This document shows, piece by piece, positions 24,690 to 33,735 of a DNA stretch of 64,000 bases; the first letter of the stretch is position 1; each line of letters starts with the position of its first letter. The translations under genes and the position numbers were made by a program. Below the pieces are notes generated by a model. That model had not been told where the DNA came from. It did not search any database and worked only from the letters and a program-made list of their open reading frames with translations. Source of the DNA: Rubrobacter tropicus (GTDB taxonomy: Bacteria > Actinomycetota > Rubrobacteria > Rubrobacterales > Rubrobacteraceae). The DNA lies in NCBI RefSeq assembly GCF_011492945.1, contig NZ_CP045120.1, positions 1 through 64,000 on the forward strand, given 5' to 3'.

Positions 24690-25022
24690 GTGAGGGTGGA
24701 ACTGCTGTACTTCGGGGGCTGCCCCGGTTACCGCAAGGCCGAGCGGGCCCTGAGGATCGCGCTCTCGGAGGAAGGCATGCCGGGCGGCTCCGCGCCGGAG
24801 CTGGTCGCGGTCGACACCGACGAGGAGGCCGAGAGGCTCCGGTTCCCCGGCAGCCCGACAATACGCGTGGACGGCGAGGACCTGTTCCCGGAGGGGCTCG
24901 GCCAGAGGGCGAGCTGGCACATCGGGTGCAGGGTCTACCGGGCGCCCGAGGGCCTCGAGGACCACCCATCGGCGGAGATGATCCGGACGAGGTTACTCCG
25001 GAAACAGGGCGAAAGGGGTTGA
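24690..25022 (+). CDS. Thioredoxin-fold protein of the metal operon
   Basis: About 110 residues from a GTG behind GGGGAGG. It begins with a beta strand (VELLYFGGCPGYRKAERAL) whose single Cys lies where thioredoxins have CxxC. The later cis-Pro region reads FPGSPTIRVDGEDLF, and another Cys is in WHIGCRVYRAP. This matches small thioredoxin-like proteins often annotated beside mercury or heavy-metal genes. It is not a full CxxC oxidoreductase. A short ORF of 24 codons from an ATG at 24619 ends GTGA-overlapping this start. Confidence 0.7.
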   Translation: MRVELLYFGGCPGYRKAERALRIALSEEGMPGGSAPELVAVDTDEEAERLRFPGSPTIRVDGEDLFPEGLGQRASWHIGCRVYRAPEGLEDHPSAEMIRTRLLRKQGERG

Positions 25023-25026
25023 CCGC

Positions 25027-25176
25027 ATGAGGAAGAGCGACCTGCTGGACGGCTTGGACGACCGATCGGGACCCGACCCGCCCCCGAGACCCCGATCCGG
25101 GTCGGCCGCGTGGAAACTCGCCTGGGCGGTGGTGGGGGCCGTCTTCTTCTTCGTTTTGGTCCACGTCCTGACCTGA
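25027..25176 (+). CDS. Single-helix micro-protein of the cad operon (49 residues)
   Basis: Starts 5 bases after the previous stop, with GAAAGGGG upstream. A charged, proline-rich N-terminus is followed by a C-terminal membrane helix (WAVVGAVFFFVLVHVL). Position suggests a small accessory subunit of the metal ATPase or an envelope protein; this is inference. Confidence 0.5.
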   Translation: MRKSDLLDGLDDRSGPDPPPRPRSGSAAWKLAWAVVGAVFFFVLVHVLT

Positions 25177-25228
25177 TCGCGGGGGAAGCGGCGGGCGGAC
25201 CGGTCAGACGGCGCCCGCGCCGCGCGGT

Positions 25229-25930
25229 CTACCCCATGCCATACCCCACGGGTTCGACGAAGATCGAGGCCGCCAGCGCGGGGCCCAGCGTGTGGAAGAC
25301 GCCGTCCTTGTCCTCCACGGTGACCACGCCGTCCAGGACGCGGACCTCCTGGACCCGAAGCTCTTCCCCCGGGACCAGCCCCCGCTCCCCCAGGTGGGCC
25401 AGGACGCCGGCGTCCTCGCTCACGCGGCAGACGCGGACGCGTTCTCCCACCGCGGACTCGCCCAGGGGCCTAAGGTCCTCCGGCGCCAGCGACAGGTCCG
25501 CGGACGGGATGGGGTCGCCGTGCGGGTCGTGGTCGGGGTGCCCCAGCAGCTCCGCGAGCCGTTCCGTGAACCTGTCGGAGACGGCGTGCTCGAGCTTCTC
25601 CGCCTCCTCGTGCACCTCCTCCCACGAGTAGCCTAAGTGGTCCAGCAGGAAGGTCTCTATCAGGCGATGGCGGCGCACCAGCCGCAGCGCCTCCGACAGC
25701 CCCTCCTCGGTGAGCGAGGCCCCCCGGTAGCGTTCGTACTCGACGAGCCCCATCCCCCGCAAACGCGCGAACATGTTCGTGACAGAGGCCGGGTTGACGG
25801 AGAGCCGCTCGGCCACGTCCTTCGTGGAGGCCGCCCCCCCTTCCGCAGATTCCCATATGGCCTTCAGGTAATCGCCAACCGACGACGAGGGGGACCGGGG
25901 TATCGTGGCGCCATCCATCGTGGCGTCCAT
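25229..25930 (-). CDS. mntR: MntR/DtxR-family manganese-dependent repressor
   Basis: About 233 residues from an ATG at 25930 (a second ATG is at 25918; the open frame to 25990 is longer but crosses the operator). The N-terminal winged helix contains STKDVAERLSVNPASVTNMF. The dimerisation domain has the metal-ligand region (RHRLIETFLLDHLGYSWEEVHEEAE and HAVSDRF, broken here). The C-terminal ~75 residues form a FeoA/SH3-like domain as in DtxR, which the short Bacillus MntR lacks. It is divergent from mntH and shares a TTAGTCG half-site with that operator, so it should repress mntH when Mn2+ is plentiful. Confidence 0.87.
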   Translation of the reverse strand: MDATMDGATIPRSPSSSVGDYLKAIWESAEGGAASTKDVAERLSVNPASVTNMFARLRGMGLVEYERYRGASLTEEGLSEALRLVRRHRLIETFLLDHLGYSWEEVHEEAEKLEHAVSDRFTERLAELLGHPDHDPHGDPIPSADLSLAPEDLRPLGESAVGERVRVCRVSEDAGVLAHLGERGLVPGEELRVQEVRVLDGVVTVEDKDGVFHTLGPALAASIFVEPVGYGMG

Positions 25931-25931
25931 G

Positions 25932-26013
25932 TTAGTCGACGAAAACCCGCGAAACAAGGGCAGAAAAACCTTGACTTTTGTGGAGGCCAAGTATTACTGT
26001 TAGCCGCGACTAA
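25932..26013. promoter_or_regulatory. mntR-mntH intergenic promoter and operator
   Basis: Reading toward mntH: TTGACT at 25971, then TATTAC at 25992 (15-base spacer), then the imperfect palindrome TTAGCCGCGACTAA at 26000-26013 covering the likely transcription start. On the mntR side, TTAGTCG at 25932 abuts the mntR start codon and equals half of the palindrome. This layout fits Mn-dependent repression of both genes. Confidence 0.6.
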
Positions 26014-26094
26014 ATCTCTAAAGCGGAGAGGCCCGCCATCAGCGAACACACCCCGGATACCGACGGCAACGGCAACGCGATAGTCGAGAGCGTC

Positions 26095-27363
<1,269 letters not shown>

Positions 27364-27439
27364 CATCCCAAGCGGCGCGGGCCAAGATATAGCCCTTTTG
27401 CGTGATGCCGCGGCGCCGTGGCGCGTCTATCATGCGGCC

Positions 27440-27808
27440 ATGGCAGGGTGCCGCCACGCGCTGCTCGTCTTTCTCGCGGTCCTCGTGACCGCGTTCGTGG
27501 CGCTGCACCCCGCGCTGGGCGCTCCCGGTGGGGATGAACGCAACGCGCCCCCGCACGCGGCTCAGGCGCACGGTTGCGCCTCGGTGGATCCCTCGGGGAC
27601 GGCCGTAGTGGTCTCGGCCGCGGCGTTCGCGCTCGGCTCCTCGCGGCGGCCCCCCTTCGGCCGCCTGCTCGATCAGACGCACCCCTCACCGGATCCCGAA
27701 CCTCCCCGCCTCCCGCGAGCCGGTAGCCGACCGGCACCGAATCTGGCGCCCCGCAGTACCCGGGTACGACCCGGGACAGCGACGAACGGCCGGTGGGGCG
27801 TCCCGTAG
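27440..27808 (+). CDS. Small exported His/Pro-rich protein, paralogue 1
   Basis: Start ATG with no ribosome site; TATCAT at 27428-27433 is 6 bases before it, which suggests a leaderless mRNA. The product (~122 residues) has a signal-like helix (LLVFLAVLVTAFVALHPALGAPGG), a His/Cys patch (PPHAAQAHGCASVD) and a proline-rich tail. Paralogues at 30565 and 56004 share the same design. All three sit next to copper or redox genes, so a role in metal handling is plausible. The next gene, ycnI-like, starts 34 bases downstream. Confidence 0.55.
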   Translation: MAGCRHALLVFLAVLVTAFVALHPALGAPGGDERNAPPHAAQAHGCASVDPSGTAVVVSAAAFALGSSRRPPFGRLLDQTHPSPDPEPPRLPRAGSRPAPNLAPRSTRVRPGTATNGRWGVP

Positions 27809-27842
27809 GGTTGGCGCGACACGAGGGAGAGGAGCACGAAGC

Positions 27843-28516
27843 ATGGGGACGAAGACTTCGGGGACGGCGGCCCGGCGCGCGACGGCGGTTGCGCTCGCGG
27901 TCGCGCTGACGGTGCTGGCCGCCGCGGGGACCGCGTGGGCCCACGTCGAGGTCTCGCCGGCCGAGGTCCGGCCGGGCAGCGCGCAGGAGTTGACCGTGGA
28001 GGCCGCCGGGGAGCAGAGCGAGCCGGCCGTCGAGGTGCGCCTCGTGGTGCCGGAAGGCTTCGAGGTCACGGACGTCTCTTCGCCTTCCGGCTGGAGCGGA
28101 AAGCTCAGGGGCGGCTCCGTCGTGTGGTCCGGCGGGGAGATAGCCGAGGGCGGCATTGCCGAGTTCCCGTTCGGCGCCCGCGCCCCGGAGGAGGCGGGCG
28201 AGTTCCGCTGGAAGGGGTTCGTGACGTACGAAGGCGGCGACGTGGTCGCGTGGACGGGTGGGCCCGGCACGGAGAGGCCGGCCTCCGTGGTCACGGTCGC
28301 GGCGGGCGGCGGGCAGGCCGGGGACGCCGGCGGGGGAGGCCACCACGAGGAGGGGGGCGCTTCCGGCGGCGAGGGCGGTGGTGAGGAAGGCCACCATGGC
28401 GCGGCGGACGACGACCTGCCCGAGACCGGGGGGATGAACCCCGCCCTCGCGCTCGGGGCGGCGGCCGTCCTCGTCCTGGCCTCCGCGATGGCCGTGCGGC
28501 GGGGACCCGGGCGTGA
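27843..28516 (+). CDS. YcnI-like copper protein with LPETG anchor; stop codon lost by frameshift
   Basis: The protein has a signal peptide ending AHVEVSPAEVRPG, with the mature N-terminal His typical of YcnI Cu(II) binding. A YcnI domain follows (RLVVPEGFEVTDVSSPSGWSG, broken here). Then come a Gly/His-rich linker and a sortase signal: LPETG, a hydrophobic helix and RR. The natural end should be TGA at 28514-28516, overlapping the copC-like GTG. The YcnI frame misses this stop by one base and runs nonsensically to 29396. The indel probably lies in the G/C runs at 28499-28512. YcnI and CopC-like pairs handle copper outside the cell. Confidence 0.7.
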
Positions 28517-29049
28517 GGAGGCCGCCCCGCCGCGCGACGCAGCTCGCGGCTCTGGTCGCGGCCTCGGCGCTGTGGGCGCTTTCCTTCGGCGGCCCCGCCC
28601 TCGCCCACGCGGGCCTGGAGGGTGCCTCCCCCGAGGACGACGAGACCGTACCCCGCCCGCCGCAGGAGGTGCGCCTCACGTTCAACGAGCCCGTCAGGGC
28701 CGAGTTCGAACCCGTGGAGGTCTATGCGCCCGGGGGCGAGCGGGCAGACACGGGCGACGCGGGGGTGGACCCCGACGACCCGGCCGTCGTGGCGGTGGCC
28801 CTGAAGGACGGTCTGCCAGCCGGCGACTACAGGGTCGAGTGGCGCGTGACCTCCGCCGACGGGGACCCGATCGACGGCGAGTACCGGTTCACCGCGCAAG
28901 AGGCGGGAGAGGCCGCCCCGCCCCGGCAAGCGGACGGGCAAGCGGCCGGGGCATCTGGCCCGGGGGCCGGGCCACTGGCCCCGCTCATCGGCGGAGCCGT
29001 CGTCGTGGCGCTCGCCGCGGGGGCCGCCGTCTACACGCGCAGGCGCTGA
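28513..29049 (+). CDS. CopC-like copper-binding protein
   Basis: A 178-residue exported protein from a GTG start. The mature N-terminus is HAGLEGASPEDDETV, so the amino-terminal His needed for Cu(II) binding is kept. PPQEVRLTFNEPV and the later DGDPIDGEYRF complete the CopC domain (~residues 32-125). A Pro/Gly-rich linker and one C-terminal membrane helix with a basic end anchor it. It is membrane-anchored but not fused to a CopD domain. Coupling to the YcnI-like gene suggests joint copper handling. Confidence 0.85.
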   Translation: MRRPPRRATQLAALVAASALWALSFGGPALAHAGLEGASPEDDETVPRPPQEVRLTFNEPVRAEFEPVEVYAPGGERADTGDAGVDPDDPAVVAVALKDGLPAGDYRVEWRVTSADGDPIDGEYRFTAQEAGEAAPPRQADGQAAGASGPGAGPLAPLIGGAVVVALAAGAAVYTRRR

Positions 29050-29164
29050 GCGTCCCTAGCCCAAACTGGCTAGGCAAAGATCGTCCGCATTCGCGATGCC
29101 GGCGACGGCCCGACGCGCGATCATCGGGTGGCAGCACTCGAGAGAGCCTGAAAGGACGCGCCAG

Positions 29165-29806
29165 ATGCCCGTATCCCAAGTCGCCCCTCCAGAGACGGCG
29201 GCCCCCGTACTCGCCGAGAATCCCAGAGGCCCCGGCAGGCTCCGTGAGGCCGCCGGGAGCGTACTGCTTCTCGCGGCTGTCGTGGGCGCCCTCGCCGCGG
29301 GCGGCTGGGGCCTTCTGTCCCACGCGGGCGTCCAGGAGGCGGCCCCTGCCGCCATGGGGGAGGCCGTCTCGGCGGGAGACGGGCAGCTCGTGGTAGACCG
29401 CTTCGCACCGGAGCACATGGCGCCGATGAAGATGGGCGGCTTCGCCAAGCACGGCATGAACATGGCGATGCCCCAGAACATGGACATGGCGCCCGAGGGC
29501 ATGGAGCGGTACACGGTGGACGTCACGCTCGCCGCGGGGGAGGGGGGCGACCTCAAGTTCTCCGAAAAAGACTTCCGCTTCGGGGGCGAGGGCATGGCCG
29601 AGGTCGGCCCACACCGCAGCACCCTCGGCTCCGGGTCGGTGCCCGCGGGCGGCGTCGTGTCGGGGACCATAAACGTCCAGGTCCCCGAGGAGGCCGAGAA
29701 CCTCACGCTCAGCTTCGACGGCGGGCAACCGGTTGCCCTGGATGCCGGCGGCGGCGACGCGGAGGGCGAAGCGGGCCGCGAAGACGGCGGTTCGCACGGC
29801 CACTAG
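29165..29806 (+). CDS. Membrane-anchored Met/His-rich protein, putative copper binding
   Basis: The second in-frame ATG (29165) is chosen because GAAAGGA lies 9 bases upstream. About 213 residues: an N-terminal membrane anchor (~residues 30-52), then a Met/His-dense stretch (HMAPMKMGGFAKHGMNMAMP followed by QNMDMAPEGM). The C-terminal beta domain ends in HGH. Met-rich segments bind Cu(I) in the oxidising periplasm-like space. Position after ycnI and copC homologues supports a copper role. Bases 29,050-29,164 contain a small CCTAGC/GCTAGG inverted repeat but no gene. Confidence 0.65.
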   Translation: MPVSQVAPPETAAPVLAENPRGPGRLREAAGSVLLLAAVVGALAAGGWGLLSHAGVQEAAPAAMGEAVSAGDGQLVVDRFAPEHMAPMKMGGFAKHGMNMAMPQNMDMAPEGMERYTVDVTLAAGEGGDLKFSEKDFRFGGEGMAEVGPHRSTLGSGSVPAGGVVSGTINVQVPEEAENLTLSFDGGQPVALDAGGGDAEGEAGREDGGSHGH

Positions 29807-29859
29807 CGGGCGCGAACACCCCCAGCAAACGCGGACGATCCCGGCGAGAGGAGAACCGC

Positions 29860-29925
29860 ATGAGGGCCGGGATCGGGGGTGTCCCGACGAGGGCGGCGGT
29901 GGTTTCGGGCCCGGCGAGGCTCTGA
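29860..29925 (+). CDS. Possible 21-residue peptide
   Basis: An ATG 8 bases after GAGAGGAG opens 21 codons rich in Gly, Ala and Val. It may be a real micro-protein or the relic start of a lost gene, since the neighbouring sequence shows decay. Only the ribosome site supports it. Confidence 0.2.
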   Translation: MRAGIGGVPTRAAVVSGPARL

Positions 29926-29937
29926 GCGCGCGACCCT

Positions 29938-30234
29938 CTAGGCGAGCACCCGGGCGAGTCCCCTCCAGCGCATCTGGCGGTAGCGGTAGTAGAGCTGCGC
30001 GAAGAGCCAGATAAGCGGCGTCAGCGCCCCCGCGCGGATCTCGACCTCGTCGGTGTACAGGTACCTCTTCTCGGATACCGGCTCGACCTTGATGCGGTGG
30101 TTCCACGTCCTGACGGCGCCGCCGTGCTCGTTGGTTAACGCCTCGCGCTTCTCCTCGTCGACGTTTACCACGAAGATGTGGTGCTCCGGGGTGGGGATCA
30201 GGTGGAAAAAGAACAACCTGGTGCTCACCTCCAT
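29938..30234 (-). pseudogene. Truncated SRPBCC-like protein
   Basis: From the ATG at 30234 about 98 residues remain, including FFFHLIPTPEHHIFVVNVDE and a C-terminal helix (LTPLIWLFAQLYYRYRQMRW) that resembles the second half of SRPBCC lipid-binding domains. The first half is missing; upstream sequence belongs to an unrelated TetR remnant on the other strand. I therefore treat it as a fragment. A short intact gene cannot be ruled out. Confidence 0.5.
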
Positions 30235-30421
30235 GCCGGCGGCACCGTCGGGAGTAGAACGAGAGGACCTCGGGCTCGCGGCGTTCTTGGTCCTCCCCGG
30301 CGTCGAATCCACGATCCACGCGGCAGTGGTCGACCGACCGGGGTGCGTAACAGACGGGAGGTTGGCGGACGAGCTGACCGCGCTGGTGCTCGGCTACCTG
30401 TCGCCCGGAGGGGGCCGCTGA
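30233..30421 (+). pseudogene. C-terminal remnant of a TetR-family regulator
   Basis: The frame encodes EDLGLAAFLVLPGVESTIHA followed by DRPGCVTDGRLADELTALVL, the last ~60 residues typical of a TetR ligand-binding domain. No DNA-binding domain is present; sequence before it belongs to the SRPBCC fragment on the minus strand. It marks a deletion or rearrangement junction near 30,235. The adjacent stretch 30,422-30,550 holds no gene. Confidence 0.5.
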
Positions 30422-30564
30422 TCCAGACCCTGCGACCACGTCCAATTCCTTGCCGTGGGTTTACGCATTCCTGCTACGCGCCACGATTGCGCATCACGGG
30501 TCTTCGGGCCCGCCGGGGCCTTGGGATCCGCAACCCCCCCGCGCGGCCTGTATAATCCGGGGCC

Positions 30565-30933
30565 GTGATGTCCTTCGCACCAGCCTCGTCCGCGCGGGTG
30601 CCGTCAGTCCGGCGGTCCGCGATGCGCTCTGCCATGCGCGCGCTGCTGGTTCTCCTGGTGGTCGCGATCGCGGCGTTCTCGAGCTCCGACCCGTACCTGG
30701 AGGGGTTGGGCCTGTGCGGGCACGGGGGGTGCCCGGAGGCCTCCCACGTCTCCCACGTGGGGTCGTCCGGAGCCTGCCTGGCCGCGGTCCTGGTGGCAGC
30801 GGCGGTCGCCGGCCCGGCCTTCTTCGCCGCCCTGGCCCTCGGTAGGGCCGGCCGCGAGCGGAGGCCCGCCGAAACCTTCCTCCCGCCCGACCCGCCCCCG
30901 CCGCGGGTTCTTCTGGCTCTCCCGAGCCGCTAA
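30565..30933 (+). CDS. Small exported Cys/His-rich protein, paralogue 2
   Basis: GTG (30565) and ATG (30568) are adjacent. A perfect TATAAT at 30551-30556 ends 8 bases before the GTG, so the mRNA is probably leaderless. The ~122-residue product has a membrane helix (LLVLLVVAIAAFS), a Cys/His loop (LCGHGGCPEASHVSHVGSSG, then a third Cys), a second helix and the ending RPAETFLPPDPPPPR. The paralogue at 56004 has the same order (GPGECPQAAHAG, then EAYLPPDPWPPR). A metal-binding envelope protein is likely but unproven. Confidence 0.6.
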   Translation: MMSFAPASSARVPSVRRSAMRSAMRALLVLLVVAIAAFSSSDPYLEGLGLCGHGGCPEASHVSHVGSSGACLAAVLVAAAVAGPAFFAALALGRAGRERRPAETFLPPDPPPPRVLLALPSR

Positions 30934-31052
30934 CCGAAGTTACCCAGCAAGGCAAGGCATGCCGCCGGCGAGGCCGCGGCGCGCGTTCGCAGCTTCGCTC
31001 GCGCTCGCCCCGGCACCGGCCGGCAGCCGAAAAGCGGAAACAGAGGTGCGCA

Positions 31053-31670
31053 TTGGGCAACAGGCGCGACGACCCGGGCGCCCGCGGGGGCGCCCAGGGT
31101 CGCACAACGACAAGCGTAAGAAAGGAGCGCTCCTGGGCGCCGTGGATCGCGGGGGCGGTGTGCGTGGCCCTCGTCGCGGGCTTCGTGGCGCTCGCGGTCT
31201 TGGACAGCCGCCAACGGGCGGCGAGCTCCCCGCCCGCGAGCGTGGAGGAGCCCGACGTGGGCCCCGGCGGGCGGCACACGGCAGCCGACGTGGACTACGG
31301 GCAGACCCCGCCGGCCGGGGGCGAGCACAACCCCGTCTGGCAGAACTCCGGCTTCTACGACGCGCCCGTAAGGGACGAGAACGCCGTGCACACCCTGGAG
31401 CACGGGGCCGTCTGGATCACCTACAGTCCCGACCTGCCGCAGGACCAACGGGACCAGATCCGGCAGCTCGTCGAGGGCCAGACCTGCATGCTCGCGAGCC
31501 CCTACCCGAACATCCCGTCCCCGGTCGTGGCCTCCGCCTGGGGCAAGCAACTCGCCCTCGAGGACGCTAGCGGCGAGGACCTCGAGCGGTTCGTCCGCGC
31601 GTACCGCCAGGGGCCCGATACCCCCGAGCCCGGCGCCACCTGCACCGGCGGCACCGCCGACACGCTGTGA
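31053..31670 (+). CDS. DUF3105 membrane-anchored protein
   Basis: A 205-residue protein from a TTG behind CAGAGGTG. One N-terminal helix (residues ~30-50) anchors an extracellular DUF3105 domain, recognised by DVDYGQTPPAGGEHNPVWQN, followed by GFYDAPVRDENAVHTLEHGA and VWITYSP. The conserved His residues hint at metal binding. The family often accompanies DUF305 genes, as here: the next gene starts inside its stop (GTGA). Biochemical function of the family is unknown to me. Bases 30,934-31,052 are non-coding. Confidence 0.82.
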   Translation: MGNRRDDPGARGGAQGRTTTSVRKERSWAPWIAGAVCVALVAGFVALAVLDSRQRAASSPPASVEEPDVGPGGRHTAADVDYGQTPPAGGEHNPVWQNSGFYDAPVRDENAVHTLEHGAVWITYSPDLPQDQRDQIRQLVEGQTCMLASPYPNIPSPVVASAWGKQLALEDASGEDLERFVRAYRQGPDTPEPGATCTGGTADTL

Positions 31671-32329
31671 CGGGCGCGAAGGCCGCAACGGGCACGGGGT
31701 ACCCCGTCCTGGCGCTATCCGCAGCCGCGGTGCTCCTCGGGGCGCTCTCGCTGTGGCTCTACGTCTCCGGGCAACCGCCGGCAGACGATTCCGCCGAGGC
31801 CGGGTTCGCAAGGGACATGAGCGTGCATCACGCGCAAGCGGTGGAGATGGCCGAGATCGTGCGGGACAAGACCGAGAGCGACGAGATCCGGGTGCTCGCC
31901 TCGGACGTAGCGCTGACCCAGCAGGGCCAGATCGGGCAGATGCAGGGCTGGCTCGACGTGTGGGGCCTCCCGGCTACCGGGACGGAGCCCGCCATGGCCT
32001 GGATGGGGATGCCCACGCAAGGACGCATGCCCGGCATGGCCTCGCCCGAGGAGATAGGGCGCCTCAACGACTCCCCGCCCGCGGAGGCCGACAGGCTCTT
32101 CTTGCGGCTCATGATCCCGCACCACAGGGCGTCCCTCGGCATGACCCAGGCCGTCCTCGATGAGACCGACCGCCCAGAGGTGGGGGAGCTCGCACGCGCG
32201 ATCCAGGCCTCCCAGAAGGCCGAGATCGCCACGATGGAGGACATGCTCCGTGCCAGGGGTGGCGAGGCCCCGGTCGGGGGACCGGGTGAAGGCGCGGAAC
32301 CCATGCCGGGCATGGGGCACGGCAAGTGA
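31667..32329 (+). CDS. DUF305 protein, copy 1
   Basis: A 220-residue membrane-anchored protein coupled to the DUF3105 gene. The DUF305 (ferritin-like bundle) domain spans ~45-200 with its two signature halves: FARDMSVHHAQAVEMAEIV and RLMIPHHRASLGMTQAVL, each with a paired His. The middle and C-terminus are Met/His-rich (MAWMGMPTQGRMPGM, MPGMGHGK). Family members turn up near copper and other metal genes. Context here (copC, ycnI, Met-rich proteins) fits copper binding. Confidence 0.87.
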   Translation: MTGAKAATGTGYPVLALSAAAVLLGALSLWLYVSGQPPADDSAEAGFARDMSVHHAQAVEMAEIVRDKTESDEIRVLASDVALTQQGQIGQMQGWLDVWGLPATGTEPAMAWMGMPTQGRMPGMASPEEIGRLNDSPPAEADRLFLRLMIPHHRASLGMTQAVLDETDRPEVGELARAIQASQKAEIATMEDMLRARGGEAPVGGPGEGAEPMPGMGHGK

Positions 32330-32381
32330 TGGCCCGCGCCTGCGCCCGTCGCGCCGGTCGGCAGCGGATAACGGGGGGACC

Positions 32382-32915
32382 ATGAGCGGTCCCCCGAATG
32401 CGGTCCGGGATACGGTCGTGCCCTTGGCCGGCGCGGGCCTGATCCTCGCCGTCGCCCTCGCCCACCTGGGGACGATCCACGAGCGCTTCGAGGAGGCGTC
32501 CTACCTTGGGACGCTGGCCGGGTTGGGCGTGGCGGGCTCCGCCGCGGCGGCCTTGGGCATCATCAGGGAGCGGCGGTGGGGGTGGGCCCTGGGCGCGGCG
32601 ATCGCCGGGGCCTCGCTCCTGTCCTACCTCCTGCCTTGGGCCGCCGGGGCGTCCGGGACGGATGGTGGGGGTCTGGGCGGGCTGCTTGAGCCCGTGGGCG
32701 TCCTCGCCGGCACCCTGGAGGCGCTCTTCCTGTTGCTCTGGGCCTGGAACCACTTCGCGGGCTTCGGGGGGAGGGGCCTCCTCTTGAGCACGGCGGCGGT
32801 GCTCGCGGCGGCGGGCCTCGCAACGGCGCTCATTTTCGTCGGGTTCGGCGGGTCCGAGGCGCCCCACGGCCCTGCGCTAGGAACGGAGCCCGCGCCGGGG
32901 GCGAAGCGTGGGTAG
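32382..32915 (+). CDS. Five-helix membrane protein, unknown function
   Basis: A 177-residue integral membrane protein from an ATG behind GGGGGGAC. Hydrophobic segments lie near residues 12-30, 40-60, 68-88, 105-125 and 132-152. It overlaps the first sortase gene by 8 bases, so it probably belongs to the same transcript. It resembles small DoxX-like or hypothetical actinobacterial membrane proteins only in topology. Confidence 0.65.
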   Translation: MSGPPNAVRDTVVPLAGAGLILAVALAHLGTIHERFEEASYLGTLAGLGVAGSAAAALGIIRERRWGWALGAAIAGASLLSYLLPWAAGASGTDGGGLGGLLEPVGVLAGTLEALFLLLWAWNHFAGFGGRGLLLSTAAVLAAAGLATALIFVGFGGSEAPHGPALGTEPAPGAKRG

Positions 32916-33735
32916 AAGGTCGAGAACGCGAACGTTCAGGAGGCGCCGCCGCAGGGCGAGCTTCGCGCTGCTCGTGACGCTGGCCGTCGCGGTCCTGGGA
33001 GCGCTGGCGTTCGCCGACCCGGATCCCGGCGACTGGCAGGCGGTCGCATCGCAAGGAGCGCGGACCGATGACGCCGTCCCAAGGGCCGAGACCCCGCGCC
33101 TCGCCCCCGGCGCACCGGACGCCCCGAGGACGGGCGAGGATGCCGGGCGGGCGGCAGCAGCGAAAGGGGAGGCCGAGGCAGCGGAGCCGCCCGAACCCTC
33201 CGGTGACGACGAGGGCGACGAGCCCAAGGAGGAGCGGAAAGAGCCGGAGCGGGCCGCCGGTCCGCCGCCGGTCCCCGATCCCCCGACGAACGACCTGTGG
33301 ATGTCCGTCCCGAAGATGGGCCTCTACGACGACTACGTCGCCAACTCCGACTCGGAGGCGGCGATGGACCGGGGCGCCATCAAGCTCACCTCGACGGGCT
33401 TCCCGTGGCAGGAGGGCGCCAACACCTACATCGCCGCGCACAGGATCGGGTACCCGGGCACCGAGAGCGACTACCAGTTCTACGACCTCCCGAACCTGGC
33501 CTTGGGGGACAGGATCTACCTCGGCGACGTAAACGGCACCACCTACACCTACGAGGTGACCGGCTTCAAGGAGGTGCTGCCCAGCGAGACCTGGGTCACG
33601 GCGCCCAAGGCCGGGCGGGACATGATCTCGCTCCAGACCTGCATCGAGGACTACGGCGACTACTGGACGATGGGCCCGAACTGGTACGTCCGCTACGTCG
33701 TCCAGGCCGAACGGGTTTCGGTGGACCCCGCGTGA
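32908..33735 (+). CDS. Sortase 1 (class D/E-like transpeptidase)
   Basis: A 275-residue type II membrane protein: Arg-rich N-terminus, one helix (~residues 18-35), a long acidic linker to ~130, then the sortase barrel. Catalytic residues appear as His178 (YIAAHRIGYPGTESDYQFY), Cys245 (SLQTC) and an Arg in WYVRYVVQAERV. Sortases cleave a wall-sorting motif and attach the protein to the cell surface. The partial gene at 63441 is its closest relative in this window. It overlaps sortase 2 as GTGA. The substrate is unknown; the only LPxTG signal I see here is on the YcnI-like protein. Confidence 0.9.
   Translation: MGRRSRTRTFRRRRRRASFALLVTLAVAVLGALAFADPDPGDWQAVASQGARTDDAVPRAETPRLAPGAPDAPRTGEDAGRAAAAKGEAEAAEPPEPSGDDEGDEPKEERKEPERAAGPPPVPDPPTNDLWMSVPKMGLYDDYVANSDSEAAMDRGAIKLTSTGFPWQEGANTYIAAHRIGYPGTESDYQFYDLPNLALGDRIYLGDVNGTTYTYEVTGFKEVLPSETWVTAPKAGRDMISLQTCIEDYGDYWTMGPNWYVRYVVQAERVSVDPA

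Noticed and set aside
24619-24693. 24-codon ORF before the thioredoxin-fold gene
   Set aside because: GTGA overlap is tempting, but it has no ribosome site and no distinctive sequence, so it is not listed as a gene.
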